Shown here: positions 22,086 through 34,500 of the stretch, in pieces
Layout: each line of letters starts with the position of its first letter
Numbering within the stretch: the stretch's first letter is position 1
NCBI GenBank assembly: GCA_030248195.1
Contig: JASAND010027992.1
Span: forward strand, 1 to 64,000
Source: Trissonchulus latispiculum
Taxonomy: Eukaryota; Nematoda; Enoplea; Enoplida; Ironidae
Length of the DNA stretch: 64,000 nt
Direction: 5' to 3'
Made by a program: the position numbers and the translations under genes
The notes under the pieces: generated by a model
What the model saw: the letters and a program-made list of their open reading frames with translations, nothing else
What the model was told of the DNA's origin: nothing
Databases searched by the model: none

Positions 22086-23759
22086 GTATCTGCTCGGGAC
22101 TTGTATACTCAAAGAGTTTCTGACTTTCGTGTATTTAAAAGAAAGTTAATGACCACCTTTGGGTCCTTTATGCCGAAATGCACACTACTTTAGTGGGGTT
22201 TTGTGCCCATCTTTTACGATTTTGGTGTATGCCAGTTAGGCTCGCTGAAATAATATTTTTGGTTTATGCTTTTCCACTAGCCTAGGCTCACTGAAATAGT
22301 ATTTGTGGTAAATTGTAGTAATTAATTTTATCATAAATTTGTGGCTTCAATAGTTTTTCCAAAAGTAAATAGCGCCGGATAAAACAATTAATTACAGTTT
22401 TGCATTTAAAATCTGTAAACACGTTTAAAATTAACTTGGAAATGCAACCACTGAAATGAGCACAACCTTAAGTTAGTATTAACGAACAGAAACTGTTGAA
22501 GTATAAGAAATTTAACGGATTAAGTACCAGAGTTAAATTACAGTTTTAAAAATATCTGCTACGGCTGTTCCACCTTAACGCTGCGATATGTCTACTATTA
22601 GTTTATTTCACTAATTAACTTTTCAATTTCTACGATATTGATGCAGAAACGGAATTTACGAGTCAGAAAATTATGTCTGAAAAACTACAAGTATGGAAAG
22701 TCTAGGTCACATCCACATCATTAACTTTAACGAAAGTGTTAGAGCAAAATAATAATTTTTACACAATACCTAAATACTGTTCAGCTGGAACTTCTAAATT
22801 CTGGGCGATGGCTATCTACAGAAATTCACCAAACATCGAATCTATTTTGTCATGAGCACCGTTCAATAACAGATCAGATGTACTGTATCAGATATATTGA
22901 ACCTGGCTGAAGTTAGCAAATAAGTCCCACTATTTAGATACAGTGCTCATCAGTGCTCACCAAGCAATGTTATTGATGCTGTCAAATAGATTCCAGCATA
23001 GTTAGTCACGGTTCAAGAAAATAATACTGAGTCAAACTTTTTTGTGCACAAATTTTGTGACCTATTCAACGTTGACGGTCCGACTGTTGCGCAACTAAGT
23101 TTGAAATAAGTCCTAGAAGTTGGTGTCTGCACATCATGTAGTGTTGTCTCTGCGACTAAAACTGAAGTTCAGAGTACTCAGTCAATTAGTAATTAGTTTA
23201 ACCGCCAGTTTTGATTGATCTGAAATTTGAGCAATCCGAGCATAAAGCTAATGCAAATCGGACAAATTGTACAAACCGTACAGAAAGCATTTAGCAAATC
23301 ACCATGCATTCAGAAACTGGAAATTCAAGGCTTGTATCATTTCAATTTCAGTCGAATCCGTGATTGTGTTAACAAGCCGGTTTATGCACTACCAACTGTC
23401 TCAGTTTGTATCAAAATTTCACAGTTCAGGTTATGCAAATTGCTCCCCACGGTGATGAGTCTATGAAGTGTTAATTGAGTTGGCAAGGGGCAGAAATCGA
23501 CATTGGACTAATTAGACCATGCCGTATGATCTTCAACAAAATAAAGTTTAAGTCAATTCAAGCATTTTAGGTTGTTGCGCTATTTAAACTAATGAACAGC
23601 AGTTTAATTATCCAAAATGGTAGTGATAAGTTGTAGATTCTTTCACTAAATACTCGTAACATTTTTGTCAAAACACAAAGTTTGCAAGTTCAACTGTTTA
23701 ATCTCGGCATGTACAATGCGCAATTTGTATTCGGAGCATACCAACAGCAACCAATCAAC

Positions 23760-23809
23760 AACACCAGTAGGCCAGAAACCCACTAAGGGATCGAACCATT
23801 ACTGGTGTT
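23760..23809. other. tRNA-like hairpin in the LTR
   Basis: AACACCAGTA (23760-23769) pairs perfectly with TACTGGTGTT (23800-23809) across a 30-base loop. The loop on the minus strand contains GGTTCGATCCC, a match to the pol III B-box/T-loop consensus. There is no A-box or cloverleaf, so it is not called a tRNA. A second copy is at 43584-43633. Confidence 0.4.
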
Positions 23810-26253
23810 CGCATTTTGTAGTTTTCTTTCGTTGCTGATTGTAATTTCACAAAAAACGGGATTCTTCTAAGTTTCAGTCAAAACATTCGTCTTTTCACTC
23901 CAGTAATGTTTTCAAAACAGCCCAAACAACAGTAATGTGAAGTCGCTAGTTGTTAGTTAGAATGAGCTAATAACGCGCTAATAACAAGCATGTCCGTAAT
24001 TGCAAGTTTGCTTTCAAATGCAGAAAGTCATTGCTTTTAAAGCCAATTTCCTTAGACAGGTCAAAGACAGATCTTTTGTACCAAGGTGACACTCTGGTAA
24101 GATGATCCGAATTCTATCGTACAATTGAGTAGTACTTATCAACATTGGTTGTTTTAACTACCTTTCCTAAATTTAACAAAGTCACAGATTTATGAGCATT
24201 ACTGCAGATGTCTGGTATTGCCATCGCATTTTCAGAGACCTGTTAACTGTAAGAAAAGTAGAGCAAATTCGTGGCTGAAGAGTTAGTTTATAGTATTCAT
24301 TGCTGCAATAAAGGCCAGGTCTAAATTGCAAATCTCGATTTTTGCCATGCACAGATAATTAATAGTTCGATATCATGTTAAGTTAATTCTTCTGAAAACA
24401 TTACGTTTCTGTGCACAACACGGCTTTATCTGGCGTTTTTAGCTTTATCTAACTTAGTCACAAAGTCAAAATCATGTAGCATTGTAGCAATCACTGAAAC
24501 TGTGACGTTAACTGAAACTGAAACTGGGTCCAAGTTTTGATACACAATTCCATCGTACAATTTGGATTGATGTTCTTGCAATAATCTTAGCCAATACATT
24601 GTGATTGCAAAAAAGTAGCGGAAACTCTAAAACACATTCAAATTATAGATTCCTTTCCCAAATCCTTAATTGCATACGAACAACTGAACAGCTGGACAGC
24701 AAGTCTACTGAAAATATTAAATGCTACAAAATCTTGCAACTGTGAGTCTTTCGTAGTTACTCACAACCTTTTATATGATCATGAGTATCAACTGTGCAAC
24801 AGCCTTAAATAGTATCCAGTAGATGTTAAAGTCTCAAAAATGTGAAATATAAGATCATCACCTTAGCGTGTGATCTTACTATTCCCAACAGTGGCAACAG
24901 CAACAGTCGCATGGGTTACGTAACTTATCTAAAACTTTTAAATATCAAAGAGTTAACCCAAATATTAATCCTACTTTCAGAAAGTAGCAAATAATGCAGA
25001 AATTACAGTTCAAAGTTGTAAGGGTTTCAATTAGCAGCTTCTGTAACGATAAAATGGTTGTGTCAAAGCCAGTCAAAAAGGGCAATTTCTAGCTATAGGG
25101 GTTAAGGAAGCCACAAATTTATATTCATTTTGATAGGGCATGTTTTGATATTTTTGAATATTTACAAGGGTTAAAACCGTTTACTATGTAATTAATGGTT
25201 TTAACCCATTTGATTCAGGTTCGAAGATTCCTGGTACGGCCCACATCCGTGGCCGTGAATCAACTTTATTTATTTATTAATTAGTAATGTATTAGAAGTC
25301 GGAAATCTCAGAGCGACGAACATTTTGGTGGCTACAACTCTGCGGACTCTCGATTGAACCTATACTGTGGCTCATAGAATCATCTCGGAAGGTACTATGT
25401 AGCAGTAAAGTGCTATATACTGAGAAGTTAGAAACATCTGAGCGGCAGTGGCCTTGACTTATCTTTGGCTGCCATCTGTATGTCAGTTGATCATCGCAAA
25501 TATAATCTAAAGAAACCGTCTTCACCTTACGACGGCACTTGCCGTGGCTTTAGCCTGAACTTTCAAGTCCTACCTTTCTGGATTCAGGAATCCACCTTGA
25601 TGTTAGTCTAAAATTTGAAATCCTGCCTGTCTAAATTGCATGAACTCGGTCTTCAGTTTGTTGTTCTATTTTGTAATGGTTTGAAACTTTTGTATTTCTA
25701 AAGGTCAGAGTCTGCTTTACAAGTAATACTTCCTATAGGAATTCAGATTGGGACAATTAATTGTTTAAGCCTTCAGTTTCAATTCAAACCAAAATAATTG
25801 ACCTCTGTTTTTGTATTAACCGATTGGTAGTAATCACTGAGTGAAGAGAGTAGAGTCTAGTGCCTTATCTTATTATTAATTAATTGAGCTGTGTCTATAT
25901 CTATTCATTTGAACTGTCTTTGTAACTACTTTTATGAATCTGTTTTACCTTTTCATTCTGCGCTGTAATCATTATCCTTGTTGCTTCGTCCTTATCTATA
26001 CACTTATGAGATCTGACTATCATTAAATACTGTTTGTGTGGTAAACTGAATCTATCGCTGATTTCCGTATAAGTTGGCTTATAGGCTTGAAGGCGGTGAC
26101 TGAGCGTATACAACTCAGCCGAGCCTTTACTTGCATATTCACGACCCGAAGACCTATTTTGAGAATAGTATCTGCTGACCCCTGAAATTAGGCTAACTGT
26201 CGAGGCACCGTTGTCGGAAAATCACCTCATCGGAGTCTCTGACCTAAGTACTT

Positions 26254-26292
26254 TTATAGTACGCCGTTAGCCTGTGTAACGAATTATTCAGT
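26254..26292 (+). promoter_or_regulatory. Predicted LTR core promoter: TATA and initiator
   Basis: TTATAG at about 26254-26259 is followed some 33 bases later by TTCAGTG (26287-26293), a match to the TCAGT-type initiator. This would start transcription near 26290, leaving R plus U5 of only about 90 bases. The call is based on motif spacing alone. Confidence 0.5.
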
Positions 26293-26329
26293 GCTCGTTT
26301 TAACTAAAGTTGGATAATTTTGAATTTGG

Positions 26330-26335
26330 AATAAA
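26330..26335 (+). terminator. LTR polyadenylation signal AATAAA
   Basis: AATAAA lies about 40 bases after the predicted start site and 43 bases before the LTR end, a normal position for R. The 3' LTR copy at 46154-46159 would terminate the genomic transcript. Confidence 0.6.
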
Positions 26336-26386
26336 GACCCCTGATTCCATTAATCTAAGTTTAAGGAATTTCGTTACACAGAATTT

Positions 26387-26404
26387 TGGAGCCCCCAGTG
26401 AGGA
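26387..26404 (+). other. Primer-binding-site candidate
   Basis: TGGAGCCCCCAGTGAGGA starts eight bases after the 5' LTR, with the TGG expected opposite a tRNA 3' CCA. I could not match it confidently to a particular tRNA. A 6-bp stem, 4-base loop hairpin (GTGAGG/CCTCAC, 26439-26454) follows and repeats part of the motif, as packaging or dimerisation hairpins often do. Confidence 0.5.
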
Positions 26405-26596
26405 AAACTGACTCATTTTCGATTTTTAAACAATAACAGTGAGGTTGTCCTCACCTGACCCCATCAGTGGAAATCAGCGAAGATTTTGTTTTACTTCTGT
26501 AATTTTCACTTCCTTCTGTCTCTAGCTTAGGTTCACATATTATAGACCATCACCTTTTTTTAATAGGTCTGATTGAGTATCTAATTTAGAAGTGTC

Positions 26597-28321
26597 ATGT
26601 GGTCTCATATCATCTCACTGACTATATCTTTTTTAATACCTCAGTTTTTACGATTAGGTTCTAGTTTTTTCTATCCTGTTATGGTTCGGCTGTTAGCAGC
26701 AATGTTTAGGAAGTTCTGTCCCTGCACTTGTAGCCATAACACTAGCTTACCGTCTTGTAATTCATTAAGAGTCCTGTCCGTAGGAGTTCAAACTGAGGAA
26801 ATCGACGATAGCGGCATTGAATCTGATTACTCGGAAGACAGTTCATCCTGCTGCTCAGAAACCTTCTACGATGTTGAGGAACCGCCGAGTTCGTTTCCTG
26901 TAGCTAATGATAGATGTCTGATTGCCTCTCCCCAAGTCGACTATAATTCTGACTACGCTTCAGAAGTAGGTTCCAGCTTTCGTGACTCTTTGGAATCCTT
27001 GAAGTGTTCTTCGGAAGTTTCGCCGTATGGCATTTCGAACCCTTTACAGGATGTTTCTCTTCTGCATTGCCCTGTCCCCATTATGAAGCTCCCTTCGCCC
27101 CCATTGAATCTAGTTGCTAATGTAAACGATTGTGGTTACCCAAGTAGCTCTTTGTTGCCAGAATCTGCATCGTCATCTCCTGTACCAGGGTGCAAGATTA
27201 TCCGTTCGATAGATAGTCCTGGTAAGTTTCTTCAGTCTCGTCAATTGGTTAATCAATCATTGTCTCCTCAACCACAAGAGGAAGTTAGGGATAGTCATCA
27301 CTTGGAGTTACCAGAAGAAACTCAGCTGGATTCGTGCAGTTCCAGCGTTAGCAGAGGATACGATGAGTCCGGGTGTAAAACGGAAACGGATGTTCCATTG
27401 TTCCAACAACAGTTAAGTAAAGTTGTTCAAGAGGTTGTTCGGCTTCTTGGCGATAACTCACAAGTTCAGTCAGCATCGTCTGCTCTCCTGAATATCAAGC
27501 AATTTTCTGGTCTTGACCACGAGAACATCTTGGATCACCTTCATCAGTTCGAAGCTACTTGTACAGCCCTTCGTTGCTCCGATGAGACCAAGATAAAGTT
27601 GTTGCCGTGCACCTTTTCGGGAAAAGCAAAAGAGTTGCTTCGAGTCCAACAGTCGCATTTGTGGGGTACGTGGTCATCATGGCTAAAGAATATTCGGGAA
27701 CTTTTCATTAGTTCCGCGGATAAACTACTTGCTACAAAGTTGCTGTACACCATTAAACAAGGAGGTTCGGAAACGGTAACTGACTACTATTTGAGGTTAC
27801 ATAAATATTGTCGGGTAGGCGGCCAACTGAACCCCAGTTCTCATCAGGTTTATTTGGGCAGTGTCTTTGTCTTGGGTTTGAGGAAGGAATTACTCTCCAA
27901 AATGCCTTTATCAGATGAGTTGGAGTTGAATGCAGCGTTTACGTTTGCTCGTACAGCGGAGAGTACTGATTTAATATCCTGTGACCAGGTTCCAGCATTC
28001 CTGAAAGATAATTCCCCACCGACGATTGCCAAGAGTTCCCAACCATTAACCAGGCGCTGTTATAATTGTCACGGAATCGGACATATAAAGCGGAAGTGTC
28101 GCAAGCCTGGAGGAGGTGCCCACAGTCTTGTAAATCGTAATGTGCGTACCAGTTTTCCTTTTGCTCAGGAGACAGTAATGATTCGAGAAGATGCAGGTAG
28201 TTTGCGTAATACCAGTGAAAATAAGTACGATTATTCTGAATGTGCACCAACACAGTTGCATAAGCCCTCTTTGACTGGATGTATTGGGCCTATGTTCACT
28301 CCCAGCTTCGCATTGCATTAA
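26597..28321 (+). CDS. gag: Gag polyprotein of the giant LTR element
   Basis: A 574-codon ORF begins 307 bases downstream of the predicted transcription start. Residues 1-35 are unusually hydrophobic (two short membrane-like stretches, then CPCTC). Residues 55-290 are Ser-rich, acidic and probably disordered. About 295-450 resembles the Ty3/gypsy retrotransposon capsid, with QFSGLDHENILDHLHQFE near its start and a helical region ending around LNAAFTFARTAES. A CCHC zinc knuckle follows at Cys488, Cys491, His496, Cys501 (C-X2-C-X4-H-X4-C) for RNA packaging. The frame stops at 28319-28321 with no overlapping pol and no frameshift continuation visible. Gag should form the virus-like particle; replication enzymes must come from elsewhere. 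The intact ORF agrees with a young insertion. Confidence 0.9.
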   Translation: MWSHIISLTISFLIPQFLRLGSSFFYPVMVRLLAAMFRKFCPCTCSHNTSLPSCNSLRVLSVGVQTEEIDDSGIESDYSEDSSSCCSETFYDVEEPPSSFPVANDRCLIASPQVDYNSDYASEVGSSFRDSLESLKCSSEVSPYGISNPLQDVSLLHCPVPIMKLPSPPLNLVANVNDCGYPSSSLLPESASSSPVPGCKIIRSIDSPGKFLQSRQLVNQSLSPQPQEEVRDSHHLELPEETQLDSCSSSVSRGYDESGCKTETDVPLFQQQLSKVVQEVVRLLGDNSQVQSASSALLNIKQFSGLDHENILDHLHQFEATCTALRCSDETKIKLLPCTFSGKAKELLRVQQSHLWGTWSSWLKNIRELFISSADKLLATKLLYTIKQGGSETVTDYYLRLHKYCRVGGQLNPSSHQVYLGSVFVLGLRKELLSKMPLSDELELNAAFTFARTAESTDLISCDQVPAFLKDNSPPTIAKSSQPLTRRCYNCHGIGHIKRKCRKPGGGAHSLVNRNVRTSFPFAQETVMIREDAGSLRNTSENKYDYSECAPTQLHKPSLTGCIGPMFTPSFALH

Positions 28322-30549
28322 TACTCACACGATCTGTGACCTTCTTCATGCCATTTATGTTAATTAACTTAATTGGGAGCTTCAGCTCTGGAGGGCTTTA
28401 GCCCTGCGATAACTGGCTGGCTGAAGGTCCAGAATAGCGCAGAAGTGTCGTAGAGTAAATCAGAGATGTGTGCCTGTTTGCAGTAGTTTCTATGTGAATG
28501 CAATTTCTACGAAATTGCGATTTGTTATATATACCCAAAAATAGGTCAGAGAGTGAGGATTGTGTAATTGTTAGTTATATAATCGAAGCAGATTTTTGGT
28601 GTATTGACTAGTAGGCGTGATCGTGAGCAAGTGTTAGAAAGAGCAATTGGTATAAAATATCTGTGGTTATTAATTTAATTGAATCCGAATCTATCACCTC
28701 AAATATATAAGTAATCATGTTTCATACTTCTTTCTTTCTCGATTTGCTGGTTATCCTATTAATTATTGTCCCTGATGTATATAGGCGAGTGAACATTTAT
28801 ACTTGTTTTATTACGTTGTTTATTATATTTATTATGTTTAATAATGTAATTAGTTGTAACAATTGTATAATACATTGAATATTTAATTATTATGTGTGTC
28901 GATAGCGAATCCGAAAGGACTACATTTGTAAGAGTGTCGTTATGCCATTTCAAGAGTGTGTAGTGTAACCATTTGTAATAGTATGAAAACCATATATAGT
29001 CGGATTTGAATTATAACGCTCAACTTCACTTGAACGTATAGCCTTAGGCGGTGATCGAATGTTTGATAGGACCTTAATTAGGTATGTAGGTATGTCCTTA
29101 ACCTTGATCATAGGATTACACGAACGGTTGATAGCAATTCACTAACAATCAGTCCATGTGTCATGTCAGTTTCGTGAAATCCTCGGCAATAATCATTAGC
29201 TTTTCACGTTTCTTTGAATAGTTGGTTTATGTTTAGGAACTTTCTGGAGATGAGATCGGGGCAGGACATACAATGATAAATTTTAAAAGCAGCAAACGTT
29301 TACTTACAAACATCTTTTTGAACAATTAATACTAGGTTTTTAGTTAACATAAGATGTTGAAACTAAGCCCAACCGAAACTGGAGCAATCTTTAGTGCTTG
29401 GTATTTGTTTTAAATGAGAAAAGACAAGTTTTCGTTTTTAGAGCAGCAGTTCCCGGTTTGATTCAAACGCCGAACGCTTACATCCCCTCACATTTTATAT
29501 ATGTTTGTTGTTCAACGAGAATGAGTATTTTTACATTTTTACATTGTGTTTAATATATTGAGGCAAATTTTGGACGAAAATGGAACTAAGCGAAAATATA
29601 ATTTCTTTCACTGTCAGTCAGTGAAACCGACTTTGTACAGTTTCCGAACTTGAGCCGATCCGCGTTTAGTCAAAGTTGTCATGCCAAAAGGAAAACGTTT
29701 TCTCGTTTGAGCTAGCAGTGCAATTTATGACATTTAAGATTAAAGTTCAGGTGGTCCTGTTTCCGTGGAAACTTAATGTAGAATTAAAAGTATAACTCAA
29801 GATTGCACGCCTTTAATCACTAATTGATAGATAGAAGTCAAAGGGGAAGAGGTCTGGTTGATTAAGACAAAAGCATAGTTAACTGATAGTAAACTGCGAC
29901 GCTAAAATCGTATTTTTAATAGTTCGTAATTCTTCAATAATATTAAGCAACCTACATCGATTGTTCAGATCATACAGCGTTTAACTAAGCCTGATTATAT
30001 AGCTGGAGTAAGAGTCACCAAAGTACAATACTGCAAATGTGTAAAGATTGCTTTCCACCTGGTTGCATGGCTTATTTCATAGAAAGCTACATAACTTACG
30101 AGATAGACAGAACAAGCACGGAAGATGCCGCTTTGACATTGGCCAGGATTAAGCCAGATGATTTTAATTAACTACTTTGATTTTTTGAATAATTTTGAAG
30201 TGCATATCTTGAACAGATCTTACGCAGACTTGTATTCTACTTTCAATACTCCGTTACACGTTATCAATTTTATTTTAAAAGGGAATCAGAGGATCACTGC
30301 AACCGAATTCTTAAAACTCATGCAAACTTAGTTGTAAAACGTTTTCGGTTTTCATGTTCAGACCACGACTCTTGAGTAATGCATGGCAAAGGAACAAACT
30401 TAATATCTACTACTATATTTTTACCGTAAAGGATTTTGTTTTAGTAATTATGAAAGTCCAAAGTAGGTAAAAATTTTTCAAAAAAGCTTGAGCACAATGC
30501 TGTGATCTATTAACAAATTTCTTAAAGTTATCATCTGTTTTGATAGCAC
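28322..30549. other. Non-coding interior of the LTR element, part 1
   Basis: No frame with protein-domain similarity occurs in either strand, although this is where pol would normally follow gag. I see no RT YxDD box, no aspartic protease DTG/DSG in a plausible frame, and no integrase HHCC motif. Confidence 0.7.
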
Positions 30550-31545
30550 TTAAGGTGGTGATTCCTTTTGGGCACAAATTGTTGGTTGGCGGCGCAAATC
30601 AGGATGAAATCTGGCGAAACTTACCGAAATACGTTCTTTCAGCGTTCTAACACCCTTCGCGCAATCCCGGTTCGAAAATTCGAGATTTCCGATCAGGGCG
30701 GTTTTTCCCAATTTCTGATAGTTTGGCGGGCGCTATACAGTTATGACTATATTCATTTGAAAGATCTCGTTGAGCTTCACATTTTTTGCTTTTTAAAGCA
30801 ACGCTCTAGCTTTTCTCTAGCGTGCGATATAGCAGATTTTCTTGTTTTGGCGTCGAAAACTTGTCATTTTTGCAGAAATCAAATAATCCAACATTTCTTG
30901 AACTACGCAAGCCGTAAAATCTAACTAAGGTCGTCGATCTGAAGGTCTCACAGGGGCAAATTATCCGATGGATGATCGTCTTCCAACAGTTATCCTGTAG
31001 GCTGCTATCATGAAAAATGTAGTTTTTGCAAAAAACACGATTAATTCTTTTCCAAAGATTGTGGAGCATTCACCATGCAAGCTGGAGGGCTGCTACTTAA
31101 CAAATGAGTTCAGCACAAATATACCCCGGGGCGTTTTTTTTTAGTTGCAGCGATTACTGCTTTCTAGCTAAAGTAATCGCTTGACAAATTTGGAAAAAGT
31201 AGGCAAAATACAGGTTACGCACACATTTCAGCTTATTTCTCCATAACGAAGAGCGATTTCACAATAAATAAAAAATCGTCCCCAGCTATTTGATGGAGGT
31301 ATCGAATGATACAAGCCGATGTCTCGCGAAAAAATTTACTTGAGTCTGCAAAAAAATCGGGAAAATTATACTTCTTCTAAAATGTGTTAAAAATATTTTA
31401 GAAAAACAATATTGGTTTCATGGTATGCATTAAAACGAGAAAATGTAAAGCTGCATTTTGATACAAAAATGGTTTCTTAACTCCAAGTAATGAATGAGTA
31501 ATAATGGAGCAAACATTATGTGACCAAAGGGAATCACCATCTTAA
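30550..31545. mobile_element. TTAA-flanked non-autonomous transposon, copy 2 (inside LTR element)
   Basis: GGTGGTGATTCCTTTTGG (from 30554) and CCAAAGGGAATCACCAT (to about 31541) are flanked by TTAA (30550-30553, 31542-31545). The body aligns with copy 1 at 2000-2844. It carries about 130 extra bases near 31243-31375, between CAGCTTATTTCT and TCTTCTAAAATGTG. The 118-codon open frame inside is not conserved in copy 1 and is not a gene. Divergence from copy 1 looks far greater than that between the LTRs. Confidence 0.75.
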
Positions 31546-34500
31546 AAGAGTAATTGTGGAAGATGGAAATGAAGGAAATACAGGAAAATGAATACAGAGT
31601 AACTTTCTTGTTTTCACATACCTCGGATAGAGATTTCGCAACTCTATTTGTGCTAGATGCGTGCTATAAAAATTAATAAGATCATACCGTTATCACATAG
31701 TTGCAATTTTCGATCACTCAAAACCAAGCTGTCCATTATCACAAAAAAACCTTGATTTATGACGACTCATAGAGCCTGTGGAAATTTGTAGTGCTGTAAG
31801 TACTGAATTCAGAGTATTGAGTATTGAAAATTTAAAAGAAATAGCGAACTGCGAACTTGGAACATTCCGCTAACATCTGGAGTAAAATTGGACAATAGAA
31901 TGCCTGTCAGTTTTCTTCCAACAAAGTTAATCCAGCTCAATTATTTCGGGGTGAAGTTAGTTTAACTGTAAGGGATAACTTATGTAGGTTAGACTTAGAT
32001 TAATTTCGAAACTCCGTGTACTTCGTCATGCAAGTTTTGTGGACCTTGACTAGTAAAATTAAATGCTTAACCCTAAATTTCTGTAAAGAAAGATTATGAA
32101 TCACTTATAATAACCGTGATTCCAGTTTTATGGAAAAAAGTTTATCTGAAAGTATTAATAAGCAGGAGTTTAAGGCTTGTCTATAAATTGGGAAAATATT
32201 CCACCGTTGAGTTACATATTTAAATGTAATTAAATTTTCATTTTGCGGATTCAGAATATATACTGAATTAGCTATTGACAAAGTTTATTTGACAAGGTAA
32301 AATTATAGAATCGCTAAAATTAGTGCTAGCAAGTACAATGGAAACTATAATACTTATGGTAGCCGGGAACTGACATTTGGTTAGCGTGTCAGCAATCTGA
32401 TATTTTGTATGTTAGAGGTGGATTCTAAATCAATGAATTGTTCAAAAATAATGAGGACTGATTACAATTAGCTGGGTTTGATCCATTTTCAAGTATAACA
32501 TCAGTACTTGGTCATCTCTTTGTCGCCTGTAAAATTCAGTTTGATTCAACTCAAATCGGCCTCCATAGTGGGAATCAGCTTCGATGAGTAGCTAGCTGCT
32601 CGGTAACTGAGATGTAACTAACTTTAGAGAGCATGCGATTAAACATCAAGAGAGTTAAGAGTATAAGAAAACAATGAAACCTCCGGGACATATTTGGATT
32701 ACATATTTCTTAAAAAACCATCAAGGCTATTTGAACCATCTTACCTCCAAAAAAAAGTATTCCACTATTTAAAGTTTAGTTGACAGTCGCTTTCAAACCA
32801 AATAGTATAGTCATAACTAGGGATGTCAGCCATCAGCACTCCATTCAGAAAAGCATGTGGCACTGCATTGTCTTAGTTTTCTTAAAATCCAGGCTGTCCC
32901 TGTATAGCAATTTCAATCTTGATCGATGTCTACGAATACCAATTAGTCTGATTCATACTGATAATTTAGTTGCCAGAAATACACACTGCGACCAGACAGA
33001 AAACTTGCATAATCCACGACGCCGCAACACAAATGGGCCGTAATCCATGACGCCTATACCAAAATTTTCAGTAATCCATAAGGCCGATACCTATAATTTG
33101 GAACAAGATATTTTAAGTTGATCCAATTTTCTTGTACATTCCATATAGAAGTCAATTTATAGGTTTGATTTAGTAGCTAAACATAGATCCAATACTAACC
33201 GAAAGATCAAGCAGAACGTATATTGTCCACTTACACTTCCAATTTGTTGGGGAAGATTAAGTTAACATGTTGTTAAGAAAGTTGCATAAGTTGTATAATA
33301 TTCTTAGTTTGAGGAAAACGGTCAAAATTCTTCAACCTACAACGTAAATAACACATTGTCTAGTTTTATAATATTGTATAAAACTGATAGCGTTTTAGAT
33401 GTGTGTGCTTATGCTGCAGCAGCAGTGTTAAGTAAGTTAATGCTATGAAACATATCTTAGGTGTGCAAAACTCCGTCAGTCTTTAATTAGTAATCCATAT
33501 CACCATATCTTTGTCAATGACAGAAAACGTTTGAGTACATCCAAACCATTTAACACAGATCTGCGGTTGTATAATTGTGCATAGGATTTTGGGGAATTTG
33601 GAAGTCCTAGCAGCTTTGGTTAAAGATGACAAAAATCTAAATTTAATGTAGCCAAATACGTGCCAACTTTTTAAGATACGGTGTCTTCTCTGGCCAGAAT
33701 TGCCAGTGTAAGTATTCTGTTAAATGGAATACTTTATTCTCAAACTGTGAGTAAGGCGTAGGTTCAAATACCTAAAGTTTTCTTAAGTCCGAATTGGGCC
33801 AGAATCAGTCAGTTAATAGTATGTTTCTTCCTGTACAATTTCTGTTTGAAAAGTTTTGTGCCATTTTCACAAAGTTCGTGCAAATTACTTAACTATTTCA
33901 CTGTATTTACAAGGTACTTAATGTTCGTTAATCGCTACGTTCGCATCTCGAATCATCACTTGAACAGTAGTTTGTTGAAAGGAAAGTACCTTATCATGAA
34001 ACTTACGAATCTTATAGATTCAGTATTCAAATGATTATGATCAAATTTACCTTAGTTTTGGCAAGCCTTAATTAATCTATCTAGATTTGATATTAATGTA
34101 TTTTGTAGTCTATAAGCTAACTTAATTAGAGCGCGTGACTGTCTGTAATTTCAGGCGGTTCTACCGCACAATCTTTTGGTGATTCCTTTCTTTTGTAGGA
34201 CAATGAGGGTCAGGACTGTATTTCTGGTGCTTGTAGAAATTTATTAAAACCTCCATCGCTGGCATTCTAAAAATGTTTTCACTGTAACTTTAAAAAGTGT
34301 ATATATCTTTTTGGCGAACCAATAAACCAGTTGGTTTTAGATTTCAAACTAGACAGTTAAACAGATACATCAAGTGTTACTACAAATTAAAACTTGGAAC
34401 AATGTAAAACATTCCGACTGCTGAATTACTGCTATCCAGTTGACAAAACAAGATATTTAATCTATTAGCTGTGTAAGCGAAAAAAAAATAGTTACAAGTC

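Larger units (their letters stand above)
21221..26378 (+). repeat. 5' LTR, 5158 bp
   Basis: Starts TGTAATGAATTC and ends AATTTCGTTACA. It differs from the 3' LTR at 22009, 22013, 22827, 23418 and 25961, with no indel. A two-copy tandem repeat with period 150 occupies 21787-22085, and a shorter duplicated motif (TAGGCTCRCTGAAATARTATTT) lies at about 22227 and 22281. The promoter and polyadenylation signal sit in the last 130 bases, so nearly all the length is U3. No ORF longer than about 80 codons is present. Confidence 0.93.

Noticed and set aside
23760..23809. A tRNA gene in the LTR
   Set aside because: Only a B-box-like loop and one long stem are present; no A-box, anticodon arm or 7-bp acceptor stem could be built.
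30568..30924. 118-codon open frame as a gene
   Set aside because: It lies wholly in a non-autonomous transposon and is not open in the homologous copy at 2000-2844.
32818..32902. A fourth hAT-like element (TAGGGATGTCAGCC)
   Set aside because: The putative partner end matches poorly and no 8-bp duplication is found.
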